A stretch of DNA of 64,000 nt, taken from assembly GCA_963780655.1 (NCBI GenBank), contig CAWACP010000003.1, positions 1,364,001 through 1,428,000 on the forward strand, given 5' to 3'. The translations under genes were made by a program, and so were the position numbers. This stretch comes from CAWACP01 sp963780655 (GTDB lineage: Bacteria > Acidobacteriota > Terriglobia > Bryobacterales > Bryobacteraceae). The notes beneath the pieces are model-generated. The model did no database searches. It was not told the origin of the DNA and saw only the letters and a list, made by a program, of their open reading frames with translations. Positions 26,203 through 34,945 of the stretch are shown one piece after another (position 1 is the first letter of the stretch; the number at the start of each line of letters is the position of its first letter).

Positions 26203-27566
26203 TACTGGACCTCCACCACCTCGTCAAACAGATCGGGCCGAAGCCGTATGCCCGCGGCGAGAAGCTTCTCGTAGAACTTGGGCCGGATTCCGGTCGCTGC
26301 AAAGCGGCCCACCACATGTCCGTCCGCGTTCAGGCCCCGTTTTTCGAAAACGAAGATGTCCTGAAGGGTGACCACTTCTCCCTCCATGCCCGTCACTTCG
26401 GTGATATTCATCACGCGCCGGGAGCCGTCGCTCTGGCGCGAAGCCTGCACCAATACGTTCACCGCGCTGGCAATCTGCTGGCGGATGGACAGCAACTGCA
26501 TGTTGGCGTTGGCCAGCGATACCATGACCTCGAGGCGCGAGATAGCGTCACGCGGGCTGTTGGCGTGCACTGTGGTCAGCGATCCGTCGTGGCCGGTGTT
26601 CATCGCCTGCAGCATGTCCAGCGCTTCTTCGCCGCGGACTTCGCCCACCACGATGCGGTCCGGCCGCATACGCAGGCTGTTGACCAGCAGCTCGCGCTGG
26701 CGCACCGCGCCGTGGCCTTCGAGGTTCGGCGGCCGCGTTTCGAGCCTGGCAACGTGAGGCTGCTTCAACTGGAGTTCGGCCGCGTCTTCGATGGTGACAA
26801 TGCGCTCACGCGGGGAAATGAAAGCTGAGAGCGCGTTCAGCAGCGTGGTCTTGCCGGCGCCCGTCCCGCCCGCGATGATGACGTTCAGCTTCGACTTGAC
26901 GGCGGCTTCGAGCAACTCCATCATGCCGGGGGTCATGGCGCGCCGTTCCACGAGGTCCGGCGGCATCAGCTTGTCCGTGCTGAAACGGCGAATCGAAAGC
27001 AGCGGTCCATCTACCGCAAGCGGCGGAATAATGGCGTTTACGCGTGAACCGTCCATTAATCGGGCATCCACCATCGGCGTAGACTCGTCGACGCGGCGGC
27101 CAACCTGTGAAACGATCTTGTCGATGATTCGCAACAGGTGGGCGTCGTCCCGGAACGATACGTTGGTAATTTCCAGCAGGCCTTTTCGCTCCACATAGAC
27201 CTGCCGGTGCGTGTTCACGAGGATGTCCGAGATGGTCGGGTCCTGCAGCAGGGGCTCGAGCGGCCCCAGACCGAACACCTCATCGAGCACCTCATCGGTA
27301 ATCTGCTGCTTCTCGAGCGAGCTCAAAAGCGTGGGCTCGGCGTCGACCAGAGAAAGAAGCGCCTGCCGGATCTCGCTCCGCACCCTCTGGTTATCGATGG
27401 TCGCGAGCGCTTCCAGATTGATCTTGTCCACCAGCTTGCGGTGCAGAGTGAACTTGAGCTCCTGATATTCCGGCTTCAGCCCGGGCTTCTGCTTCCCGGA
27501 ATTCCGCAGAAGGCGCTGCTCCCAGGTGAGCTGTTGCGGCGATTTGGAATCGAGCGATGGATACAT
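26202..27566 (-). CDS. cpaF: Tad/Flp pilus assembly ATPase (TadA/CpaF)
   Basis: This 454-residue secretion ATPase powers pilin polymerisation at the inner membrane. Walker A is GGTGAGKTT at residues 233-241, preceded by SIRRF. The Asp and His boxes follow (TIEDAAELQL), and Walker B is DRIVVGEVRGEEA near 303. The N-terminal domain (EVFGLGPLEPLLQDPTISDILVN) is typical of CpaF. It lies 12 bases after cpaE and overlaps tadB by one base. Confidence 0.94.
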   Translation of the reverse strand: MYPSLDSKSPQQLTWEQRLLRNSGKQKPGLKPEYQELKFTLHRKLVDKINLEALATIDNQRVRSEIRQALLSLVDAEPTLLSSLEKQQITDEVLDEVFGLGPLEPLLQDPTISDILVNTHRQVYVERKGLLEITNVSFRDDAHLLRIIDKIVSQVGRRVDESTPMVDARLMDGSRVNAIIPPLAVDGPLLSIRRFSTDKLMPPDLVERRAMTPGMMELLEAAVKSKLNVIIAGGTGAGKTTLLNALSAFISPRERIVTIEDAAELQLKQPHVARLETRPPNLEGHGAVRQRELLVNSLRMRPDRIVVGEVRGEEALDMLQAMNTGHDGSLTTVHANSPRDAISRLEVMVSLANANMQLLSIRQQIASAVNVLVQASRQSDGSRRVMNITEVTGMEGEVVTLQDIFVFEKRGLNADGHVVGRFAATGIRPKFYEKLLAAGIRLRPDLFDEVVEVQ

Positions 27567-27578
27567 AATGAACGCCTG

Positions 27579-28769
27579 TTATCTGACCGCGAGGGCCGCC
27601 CTGACCTCCACATCCTCTGTCTTTGGGCGCTGGCCGGAGCTGCCGGAAATGCGCTGGGCAAGCGCAGAAATCGCTCTGCCGAGCTCGCTCTCGCTGCCCA
27701 GCGGCTGCGCCAGGGTTACGGCGCGGTGCAGGGCGAGGGCATCGTTCGGGAACCGCGAATCGATGTGGCAGCTGAAGAGCTTTTCAATATCGGCGACGGC
27801 GACCCCGGAACGCTTTTCCACCCGGTTAATGGCGATCCGAAAGCGCTCCTGTGGGAATCCGAGCTGTTGCAGCATGGCAATCGCTTTGCGCGCGAGATGC
27901 AGGCTCGGAAGCTCCGGCGTGGAGACCAGAAACGCGTGATCGGCCTCCGAGATGGTCATCAGGCTGATCCGCTGGAATACGACCGGCAGATCGATGATGA
28001 CCCACTCGTAATGCAGCCGGGCAAAGTCGATCACCGCATGCAGGCGATCGGCGTCGACTTGCTCGGTCGAAGGCGTTTCCGGCGCCGGAAGAATGTCGAT
28101 CCCGCCCGAGTGCGCGACCAGACTGCTCCAGAGTTCCGCGTCCAGGTTCTCGGCCATTCCCAGCGCATCGAGGAGCGAGTCGCCGTGCGAAACCTGCAGG
28201 TAGAACCCCATCGTTCCGCCCATGACGTCAAAATCGGCGAGGAGGATGCGCTGGTCGGTCGCCTGTCGCAACGCAAAGGCGGCCTGCGCGGCCAGCGTTG
28301 AAGCGCCCGAGCCCGGCTTCGCGCTCGAGAAAACTATGACCTTCCCGGCCTGCTGCGGCTCGGAATTGCCGGCCTGCCGGAGGCGGAGCAATCGCGCAAT
28401 CGCTTCCTCCTGGCTGGCGGCGTCGAATGGAGCGTGCAGAAACTCGCTCGCGCCACTGCGTAACGACTTGAGGATGGCCTCGGAATCATTGCGGTGATGC
28501 AATCCGACGATCTGAATCGACTCGGAGAAGGAAACGATCCAGCGGATCGCAAGGCACGCCGCCTCGAGATCGGATGCCAGATCGAGCAGAACGACGTCAG
28601 GCCGAAGCTGGCGCAGCCGAATCTCGAGGGCCTGCTGCGCGGGCCACGACCTGATGTCAGCCATGATCTGGAATCCCCGCGTCCCGGACGCAGTGGCCGT
28701 GAACTGCAGTGCCAGATCGCGATCGGGCGCGATCAGTAACGCCGCCAGTTCCTGTCCTCTTCCACTCAT
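27579..28769 (-). CDS. cpaE: Tad pilus localisation ATPase CpaE/TadZ
   Basis: The 396-residue protein has an N-terminal receiver-like domain (PDVVLLDLASDLEAACLAIRWI) lacking the full set of acidic residues. A MinD/ParA-type domain follows with a deviant Walker A (SSAKPGSGASTLA) near residue 150 and ILLADFDVMGG. Such proteins place the Tad machine at the pole or cell surface. The order cpaE-cpaF-tadB-tadC is the standard Tad order. Confidence 0.88.
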   Translation of the reverse strand: MSGRGQELAALLIAPDRDLALQFTATASGTRGFQIMADIRSWPAQQALEIRLRQLRPDVVLLDLASDLEAACLAIRWIVSFSESIQIVGLHHRNDSEAILKSLRSGASEFLHAPFDAASQEEAIARLLRLRQAGNSEPQQAGKVIVFSSAKPGSGASTLAAQAAFALRQATDQRILLADFDVMGGTMGFYLQVSHGDSLLDALGMAENLDAELWSSLVAHSGGIDILPAPETPSTEQVDADRLHAVIDFARLHYEWVIIDLPVVFQRISLMTISEADHAFLVSTPELPSLHLARKAIAMLQQLGFPQERFRIAINRVEKRSGVAVADIEKLFSCHIDSRFPNDALALHRAVTLAQPLGSESELGRAISALAQRISGSSGQRPKTEDVEVRAALAVR

Positions 28770-28800
28770 ATGCGCTCCGAGCCGTTCGCTCCTGCCTCCG

Positions 28801-30183
28801 TCAATTGTGGGAAGCGCTGCTGGCCGCAGTGGCGGCGGCGCCGTGCACGGCGGACGACTTCGGCAGGGTAGCGTCGGGGTCCGCGCCCCGCGGTGAAACC
28901 GGCCCCATGAATTCGCGAGGCATTATCGGCATTGGCAGGGTCTGGCCCTTGTCGATAGGCGCCGTGAACTCGGGCGTTACCAGAACCACAAGCTCGGTGC
29001 GGTTTTTCGAGACCGACCGGCTCTTGAAGAGAGGCCCCAGAATCGGCAGGCTCGCCAGGCCGGGCAGGCGTGATAACTGTTCGTTCACCTGGTCGTCTAT
29101 CAGGCCGGCGATGACGAAGCTCTGGCCTTCGCTGAGCTCGATATTCGTCTCGATTTTGCGCGTCGACAGCGCGGGAATGACAAACCCGTCGATAGAAACG
29201 CCGTTCGCCACATCCAGGCTGGAGACCTCCGGCTTGACGTGCAGCTGAATGGTATTGTTCGGGGTGATCACCGGGGTGAAGGTCAGACGGATGCCGTATT
29301 CGCGGAACTGGATGGTGATCGCGCCGGAGTTGGCGCCGCCCTGAATCACCGGTACCGGAAACTCGCCGCCGGACAGAAAACTGGCCTCCTTGCCATTCGT
29401 GGTTACCAGGTTCGGCTCGGCCAGAATCTGCAGAACGCCTCTCTGCTGGAGCGCGCGGATGAACGCGCCAAGGTTGAGATCGGGCCGGAACGCGAAGATG
29501 TTGAGCGCATCGGAAAGGTTGAACGTGGTTGCCTGACCACCACCGACAGAGCCCGGCGTCGGCGGCGATGCCTGACCGGTGGTGATGCGGCCGATGGTGT
29601 TCGTAGCTCCTGTGGAAATAAGGTTCACGGCGAAATCGCTGCTGTTATTCCGGTCGAGAGAAGCGAATTTCACCCGCAACAGGATCTGCTTTTCAACGGG
29701 AGCCGTATCGATCGTTACGTTGCTGACGATCTGCTTCGCAAACGGAGCCGCCAGCGCCATGGCGCGATCGGCAACGTCCCGCGATGGCGCTCGGCCGGTC
29801 AGCGACAAAGAGTCCCGGGAAGACTGCAACTGGAAGTCCGCTCCCGGAAACGTCTCCTTCAGGAGGCGGCGGAGAGGATCGAGGTTCTGCTCGACGTTGA
29901 TGTTATAGAAAGTCCGCTCCCCGGCCTTGCTCCAGACGATCAGCGTGACCGTACCGAAGGACTTGCCGTGCAGCAGGATCTCGCGCGTGGTGACCGGCGA
30001 GGCGTCGACAATATCCGGATTGCTCGTCGATATACGGCCAATGTCCACCGGATAATCGATCACGACGCTCTTGCCCACCGTGAGCCGGAGATCTTCAGAC
30101 GAACTGTCCGCGGCCGCTCGCGGGAGCAGACCGAAACTGATCAGCGCGACAGCAATGCCGCTGAATGTTGATGCTGAACGCAT
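28801..30183 (-). CDS. cpaC: Tad pilus outer-membrane secretin RcpA/CpaC
   Basis: This 460-residue protein forms the outer-membrane pore for the pilus. It has a signal peptide, an N-terminal pilus-and-secretin domain (VGKSVVIDYPVDIGRISTSNPDI), a BON-like module (SLTGRAPSRDVADRAMAL), and the secretin domain (LAEPNLVTTNGKEASFLSGGEFPVP to FVIAGLIDDQ and LPGLASLPILGPLFKSR). It begins two bases after cpaB. A His/Ser/Ala-rich tail ends the protein. Confidence 0.92.
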   Translation of the reverse strand: MRSASTFSGIAVALISFGLLPRAAADSSSEDLRLTVGKSVVIDYPVDIGRISTSNPDIVDASPVTTREILLHGKSFGTVTLIVWSKAGERTFYNINVEQNLDPLRRLLKETFPGADFQLQSSRDSLSLTGRAPSRDVADRAMALAAPFAKQIVSNVTIDTAPVEKQILLRVKFASLDRNNSSDFAVNLISTGATNTIGRITTGQASPPTPGSVGGGQATTFNLSDALNIFAFRPDLNLGAFIRALQQRGVLQILAEPNLVTTNGKEASFLSGGEFPVPVIQGGANSGAITIQFREYGIRLTFTPVITPNNTIQLHVKPEVSSLDVANGVSIDGFVIPALSTRKIETNIELSEGQSFVIAGLIDDQVNEQLSRLPGLASLPILGPLFKSRSVSKNRTELVVLVTPEFTAPIDKGQTLPMPIMPREFMGPVSPRGADPDATLPKSSAVHGAAATAASSASHN

Positions 30184-30185
30184 GA

Positions 30186-31064
30186 TTACCTTCCCCCTTC
30201 GCCGATTCGGTTGCCGACGACCTCGACAGACTTCTGGGTTCCGCGGATGACTACGATCTGATCGGGCGGAGGCGGCGGCGGCGGAACCGCCATCGGCCTC
30301 GGCTCGACGCGCGGGCGAGGCCGCGGAGCGGAACCATCGCCATGGCTCTTATGGCCGCCGAAAAGCTCGGAGACATCCTTGCCCGCTGTCTTGGCAATCA
30401 ACTGATCGCTGCCATTGCGCAGAACCAGCTGAATTCGTCCTTCACTATTCGCGAGCGTCAGCAGCTCAGACTGCTCCGGCGTGGCCAGCAGCGTTACATT
30501 GGGCGCCTGAATCGCCGCGCCTTTGGAGTCGGCCTGCATGTTCGTACCCGCGGAAAGCACGAGCAGGTTCTGCAGGAAGGTGGTGGTCTGGGTCTGGGTG
30601 CCGGATGGCGGCCGGCCCGTGATGAGCGCGTCCACGCGCATGCCCGGCAGAACGAAACCGGCAACGCCGGCGACATCGTTTACGCGAACAGACACCGCCC
30701 GCATGCCGACCGGAATAATGGGCGCCAGTCCGACGCCGCTGCCGCGGGCCGCGAGGCGGCCGTCGAGCACGGGCTCGTCAACGAGGATGTTGCTGATGAC
30801 CGAACGGTCCAGCACTTCCTCCACCCTCGAGAAGGCGCCTTTCGGAAAGGCCCCGGTGACCACTTTGCCAACCCTGATGTCGGCGGCGGTAATGGTCGCG
30901 CCAACGCCCAGTGGCCGGGCAGCCAGCACGATATCCTTTGTGTCCTGCTGCTGCTCGACTTTCTTCGGCCCGCCTGCGCGGGCAGTCAGTTGATAGAAGA
31001 TGCTCGCGATCACCAGCGCGAACACGAGGCTGACGCCCAGAACGGTCAGAAATCTTCGGTCCAT
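30186..31064 (-). CDS. cpaB: Tad pilus assembly protein CpaB/RcpC
   Basis: The 292 residues begin with a membrane anchor (LTVLGVSLVFALVIASIFYQL) followed by an SAF domain (VLAARPLGVGATITAADIRVGKV). RAVSVRVNDVAGVAGFVLPGMRVDAL is the RcpC/CpaB block. The C-terminal tail is proline-rich (PRPRPRVEPRPMAVPPPPPPP). It works with the secretin in the periplasm. GGAAGGA precedes the ATG. Confidence 0.9.
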   Translation of the reverse strand: MDRRFLTVLGVSLVFALVIASIFYQLTARAGGPKKVEQQQDTKDIVLAARPLGVGATITAADIRVGKVVTGAFPKGAFSRVEEVLDRSVISNILVDEPVLDGRLAARGSGVGLAPIIPVGMRAVSVRVNDVAGVAGFVLPGMRVDALITGRPPSGTQTQTTTFLQNLLVLSAGTNMQADSKGAAIQAPNVTLLATPEQSELLTLANSEGRIQLVLRNGSDQLIAKTAGKDVSELFGGHKSHGDGSAPRPRPRVEPRPMAVPPPPPPPDQIVVIRGTQKSVEVVGNRIGEGGR

Positions 31065-31104
31065 ATTATCCTTCCCAGGTCTTTACCGCCGTCAACAAAA
31101 CGCC

Positions 31105-31572
31105 TCATGGCACGAGACTCAGCAGCGCTCCGGCGACAATGGCCGGCGCGTAGGGAATCGAATCGCTGCGGGTTCCTCCGGCTGGCTCCGTCCCATGCCG
31201 CTTTCGGTAGCTGCTCTTTCCTGCCCGGATTGCCAGCGCGACGCACGCTATCAACCCGCCGATCGCCGCTGCCCAGAATGCCGCGGGCAGGAGCCGCTTG
31301 ATGCCGACGATTGCTCCGAATCCGGCCATCAGCTTTACGTCGCCTCCGCCCATTCCGCCAAGCACGTAGAAGATCAGGAACACGCCGAATCCGGCAGCCA
31401 GCCCGAGGGCCGCGCTGGCCAGCCCTTTCCATCCGCTCAATCGAAAATTCAATAGCATTCCGGAAGCGGCCGCGGTGGCGGGAATCCAGTTGGATATGCG
31501 GCGCCACATCAGGTCTTCAACGCTGGCCGCCAGGCCGAGCACTACCGATATGCAGGTGGTTGCCAGGTCCAC
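31105..31572 (-). CDS. cpaA: Type IV prepilin peptidase (A24 family, CpaA/TadV)
   Basis: This 155-residue membrane aspartyl protease processes pilins. The two catalytic aspartates lie in ASVEDLMWRRISNW near residue 20 and in GMGGGDVKLMAG near residue 76. It has about four hydrophobic segments and lacks the N-methylation domain, as is usual for Tad peptidases. It heads the Tad operon, 40 bases before cpaB. No Flp pilin substrate gene is seen beside it. Confidence 0.9.
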   Translation of the reverse strand: MDLATTCISVVLGLAASVEDLMWRRISNWIPATAAASGMLLNFRLSGWKGLASAALGLAAGFGVFLIFYVLGGMGGGDVKLMAGFGAIVGIKRLLPAAFWAAAIGGLIACVALAIRAGKSSYRKRHGTEPAGGTRSDSIPYAPAIVAGALLSLVP

Positions 31573-31916
31573 TCCGGTTCACCTCTGCTCGCTGACGCCG
31601 CTCTCGGCTCTGCGCCGGGCGTCGAACCGCCGGCCTGCCGCCGGCCTGCCCGGGTTGAATGCCAGAGGCGCCAGGAACCCCGACTGCAGCGCAAATTCGG
31701 CAAGCGCCTTTCCCGACGGAAGACGCCACGGCCCTCCTCCGAGCCATTCGATCGGTACGGCCGGAATACGCGCGTCCGAGTTGTTCTGCAAAAACCCCGA
31801 GGAGTGCAGACCGGGCTTGTGTCTAATCCCCATTTGTGTCCTGTGTATATTTCGACCGCTTGGGACTTTTTCATTAGGGCGTATCTCTACCGTTTCTTAG
31901 TACGGCAGCGTGCGGT
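31573..31916. other. Gene-free spacer upstream of the Tad operon
   Basis: About 340 bases separate cpaA from the next gene. Open frames here have no convincing start site or homology. The stretch near 31835-31890 is less GC-rich than its surroundings. The promoter of the Tad operon should lie here, but I find no clear -35/-10 pair. Confidence 0.4.
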
Positions 31917-33578
31917 TTACCGGCATGGCGCCGCGCCACCGTTGGTACCAGCGGTGAGCGCAACGACAGGCCCGCGCTCTCGCCGAAACAGCACGGCCTG
32001 CTTGTCCGCGGAAACGACTTTCCACCGGCCGTCCTCGCGAAGCAGCGCGGATAAGGGCCAGTCCGGTGGTACCAGTACTGCCTCGAATCCGTACTGATCC
32101 ATCAGCTTTTTCCAACCGCTCTGGCCGTGCCACAGGTCGATGTAGTCCCCTCCCGTGCGCGGGCCATAAAAATCCGTCCGGCCGTCCACGAAGACGCGGT
32201 TCTTTGGCCAGAATCGGAAAATCAGATAGTCGCCCCACTGATCGGTGGTCAGCACCCGGCGTTCTGCCAGTTCAGCCGAATGGGCCGCGATCATCTTCAC
32301 CGGAAAAAGCAACTGCGGGAAATCGGCGGGCCACGCGCCCATGCCGGGGGCGAATGCAATCAGCAGCAGCGCGGCGGGAATTGCGAGCGAGATGCGGCGG
32401 AAACCGGGCGACATGTCTTCGGTTACAGCGCCCAGAATCCCCGGAATCGAGCGCCGCCCGCTCGCGGCAACCGCCTGGCGCCAGAGCACGGATGCTTCGA
32501 TCGCCACTATGGGTGCTGCCACGGCGGCAAACAATGGAATGTGACGGGCGCTGGTCAGCGCGAGATGGGCAAAGCCGGCAACCAGTAGCGCGTCGGTGAA
32601 ACGGCGAGTTCGCAGACAGAACCCGGCCGCCAGCAGACCTGCGAACAGAAGGATCTCGAACTGGAGCTGGTTTTCCGAGCGGAACGTGGGCGCCTGAAAC
32701 TCCTGCACAACGGTGCGGATCCAGTCCGACCGGAGGTATTCAATGATGTGCCGGTGGAGCCCCAGGCCGAATGGGTTCAGAACCGTGGCGCCCAGGCAGC
32801 CCGCGAGAAGCAGGCCATAGTGGCGAACCGCCTCGAGCAGCGCCGTACGGCCTTGTCCCCAACGCTCCAGCAGGCCGCCGGCGGCGAAGAGGGCGAGCAA
32901 TATAAACAGAATCGGAAAGCCACCGTGCAGGTTCGTCCAGAGCGCCGTAAGCGGCACGAGCAGCCAGACCCAGCGGCGCCGGCGTTGCCGGTCGGCCTCC
33001 AGGGTCCACATGGCCAGCACCATGAACACGAGTGTGAACAGGTGCGGGCGGGCCAGAAAATGGATGCTCGACGCCGCGACGGCCGCCAGGCATACCACCG
33101 CGGCGATCAGGCCGTTGGCGCCTCGCCACACCATGAATCGAAGCAGCAGTGTGGCGAAACACGTAATCAGCACTCCTGCAAACAGGACTACGCCCTTCAG
33201 GCCAGCGATATTGTATAGCAGCGCAAACGCCACATCGGAGAGCCACTCCCAGGCGAACCAGGGCTGTCCGGCGCGCGAGAAAGAGAACAGATCCGTTTTC
33301 GGAATGCTGTGCGTTTCGAGGATGTACTGGCCCGTGCGGATGTGCCATCCGGCGTCGCCGTCCGCCAGCAGAGCGCTCCAGCCGTACGGGCCCGCGATAA
33401 AGAGCCACACCAGCAGGGCGATAAAGAAGCAATCGATAAAGGAGGGAAACAGCACCCTCCGCGCGATGGACGTCGAGCCCGCCGCGAAGAAGCCGGCCTG
33501 CGGCGGCGACGCGGCGACGACAGATGACAACGGCGAGAGCCTCCCACGCCATTGATCGACCGCAGGCGCGGCTGCCAT
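31917..33578 (-). CDS. Polytopic membrane protein, GT-C glycosyltransferase-like
   Basis: The 553 residues contain around ten to twelve hydrophobic helices, with a large loop early on (DGDAGWHIRTGQYILETHSIPKTDLFSF). An acidic DGD in the first loop is reminiscent of GT-C enzymes that use polyprenyl-phosphate sugars. The C-terminal soluble part has VFVDGRTDFYG. Proteins of this type recur in Acidobacteria without assigned function. It is transcribed leftward toward the Tad operon, with 340 bases between them. Confidence 0.55.
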   Translation of the reverse strand: MAAAPAVDQWRGRLSPLSSVVAASPPQAGFFAAGSTSIARRVLFPSFIDCFFIALLVWLFIAGPYGWSALLADGDAGWHIRTGQYILETHSIPKTDLFSFSRAGQPWFAWEWLSDVAFALLYNIAGLKGVVLFAGVLITCFATLLLRFMVWRGANGLIAAVVCLAAVAASSIHFLARPHLFTLVFMVLAMWTLEADRQRRRRWVWLLVPLTALWTNLHGGFPILFILLALFAAGGLLERWGQGRTALLEAVRHYGLLLAGCLGATVLNPFGLGLHRHIIEYLRSDWIRTVVQEFQAPTFRSENQLQFEILLFAGLLAAGFCLRTRRFTDALLVAGFAHLALTSARHIPLFAAVAAPIVAIEASVLWRQAVAASGRRSIPGILGAVTEDMSPGFRRISLAIPAALLLIAFAPGMGAWPADFPQLLFPVKMIAAHSAELAERRVLTTDQWGDYLIFRFWPKNRVFVDGRTDFYGPRTGGDYIDLWHGQSGWKKLMDQYGFEAVLVPPDWPLSALLREDGRWKVVSADKQAVLFRRERGPVVALTAGTNGGAAPCR

Positions 33579-33730
33579 TAGCCTCGCGAGCGCGCCGCGC
33601 CCCTCATGGGCGATTCGCCTATCGCTTCGACCGCGCTGGAGAAGGCTCTCACGCCAATGCCACTGAGATCGGCGGAACCGATCCAGAATCAGCGACCTGC
33701 AGTTGAAACATACTCACATTGCGCTGTTTG

Positions 33731-33823
33731 TGGCGCACGCTTCAGCGTGCCGGTGCGAGCTTCAGCTCGCGCTGCTCGGACCGTGGGCTGAAGCCCACAG
33801 CAGCACGCTGAAGCGTGCACCAC
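33731..33823. repeat. Palindromic repeat family C, copy 1 (four hairpins)
   Basis: The 93-bp element holds four perfect small palindromes in a row: GCACGCTTCAGCGTGC, GCGAGCTTCAGCTCGC, GTGGGCTGAAGCCCAC and GCACGCTGAAGCGTGC. The first two have TTCA loops and the last two TGAA loops, so the whole element is also an inverted repeat. A second copy with about four differences lies at 41191-41283. Confidence 0.85.
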
Positions 33824-33899
33824 CGCCTCCGAATTGAGGTGCCCGATTATCAGGCGCTACAGGTCTTCCAGTCCGCATCCGGCCAGCGTCACACACCGT

Positions 33900-33930
33900 T
33901 TGACAGCATACGGTCCGGGACAGGTATAAT
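33900..33930 (+). promoter_or_regulatory. Consensus-like promoter of the FHA/kinase/SEDS-PBP operon
   Basis: TTGACA (33900-33905) and TATAAT (33925-33930) both match the sigma-70 consensus exactly, with a 19-base spacer that is longer than ideal. Transcription would begin near 33937, leaving a leader of about 95 bases before the first gene. No other sequence in the window matches both boxes this well. Confidence 0.65.
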
Positions 33931-34031
33931 CAGATCCCGTCACCGGCCCGCTGCGATTATGGTTCGTACATCCTGACCCAGGCGGGAAACCGGCGGGTTT
34001 CGCACACGTCAGTGGATAAGGATTCCTGCAA

Positions 34032-34847
34032 GTGGCCCTGGCTACGCCCGAAAAGATCGGCGACGGTCGTCTGAATGGGCAGACGATCATCAGCGAGCTG
34101 ACCCGCAATATGGAACTGGGCCAGTTCGAGATGGCCTACAGCGTCCTGTTGCCCTGCGTGTTCGACGTGTATCTGCACCCCGAAGACCACGCGCGTCTGG
34201 CCGGCATTATTCCTCTGGTGGTCGAGGACGCCCGGCGCGCCCTGGCCGCCCGCGTCACCGAGCTGAACCGCTCGCGGGCGCCATTCGCCTTCGGCCGGGG
34301 CAGGAAAGGCGCCAAAGAGTATAAGATCGCCGCAACAACATGGATGATCCATCTCTACCCGGATACCGAAGGCTCGGTGCCGCAGGGCGATGTGGAGATC
34401 CATTCCGAGCTGAACGAGACCGTGCAGCCGGGTTGGAAGGGCACGAAGACGACCTTGTTTGGCCGGGAGCCCTCGGTGACCTCCAGGCGGTCCGCGGTGG
34501 CCACCCCGGAAACGCCCCTCGCGGCCAGCGTGTTCGCGGAGATCCGCTATGAGGACGATTCGGGGCCCCAGGTTTATCAGGTGACCCAGAACCTGGTGCG
34601 TGTCGGCCGGGGCGGCGACGACGCCCTCATGGACGTCGCCCTGTATGCTAACGACGAAGTGTCGCGCGAGCATCTTACTCTGCGCCGCGATGGCGCAACC
34701 GGTCAGTTCCTGATTACCGATCGCAGCACGAACGGCACGTGGGTAAACGGCCGCCGTCTGAAGAAGGGTGCGGAGGAGCCCTTGCCGGATCGCGCGGAGA
34801 TCGGCGTGGCCGAGACGCTGACGCTCGTTTTCGAGGCAAAGCGATGA
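34032..34847 (+). CDS. FHA-domain protein with N-terminal DUF3662-like domain (FhaA-like)
   Basis: This 271-residue protein starts at GTG 34032. The N-terminal 120 residues (GQFEMAYSVLLPCVFDVYLHPEDHARL) resemble the DUF3662 domain of mycobacterial FhaA. The C-terminal FHA domain has VRVGRGG, SREHLTLRRD and TDRSTNGTWVNGRRL, the phosphothreonine-binding residues. It should recognise a partner phosphorylated by the kinase in the same operon. It is first in the operon and its stop overlaps the next start as ATGA. Confidence 0.85.
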   Translation: MALATPEKIGDGRLNGQTIISELTRNMELGQFEMAYSVLLPCVFDVYLHPEDHARLAGIIPLVVEDARRALAARVTELNRSRAPFAFGRGRKGAKEYKIAATTWMIHLYPDTEGSVPQGDVEIHSELNETVQPGWKGTKTTLFGREPSVTSRRSAVATPETPLAASVFAEIRYEDDSGPQVYQVTQNLVRVGRGGDDALMDVALYANDEVSREHLTLRRDGATGQFLITDRSTNGTWVNGRRLKKGAEEPLPDRAEIGVAETLTLVFEAKR

Positions 34848-34945
34848 CCGTACCCACCGGGGCCAACGTCGCGTTTGTGCTCGCTTTTCTCGGGGTGGCG
34901 CTGGCGCTGGCGTTGTCGGGGTTCCGGAAGAGCCCGAAACCATGA
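34844..34945 (+). CDS. 33-residue single-pass membrane peptide within the signalling operon
   Basis: It starts at the ATG overlapping the FHA stop (ATGA) and ends overlapping the PP2C start in the same way. The peptide begins MTVPTGAN, has one hydrophobic helix (VAFVLAFLGVALALAL) and ends GFRKSPKP. The double overlap with flanking genes strongly suggests real translation. I know no family. A role as a small regulator or membrane tether for the FHA/phosphatase pair is a guess. Confidence 0.65.
   Translation: MTVPTGANVAFVLAFLGVALALALSGFRKSPKP

Noticed and set aside
31579..31833. 84-residue leftward frame with KALAEFALQSGFLAPLAF, vaguely like TadE
   Set aside because: It has no ribosome site, no adequate membrane helix, and its proline/arginine-rich end is unlike a pilin. 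It may be chance.
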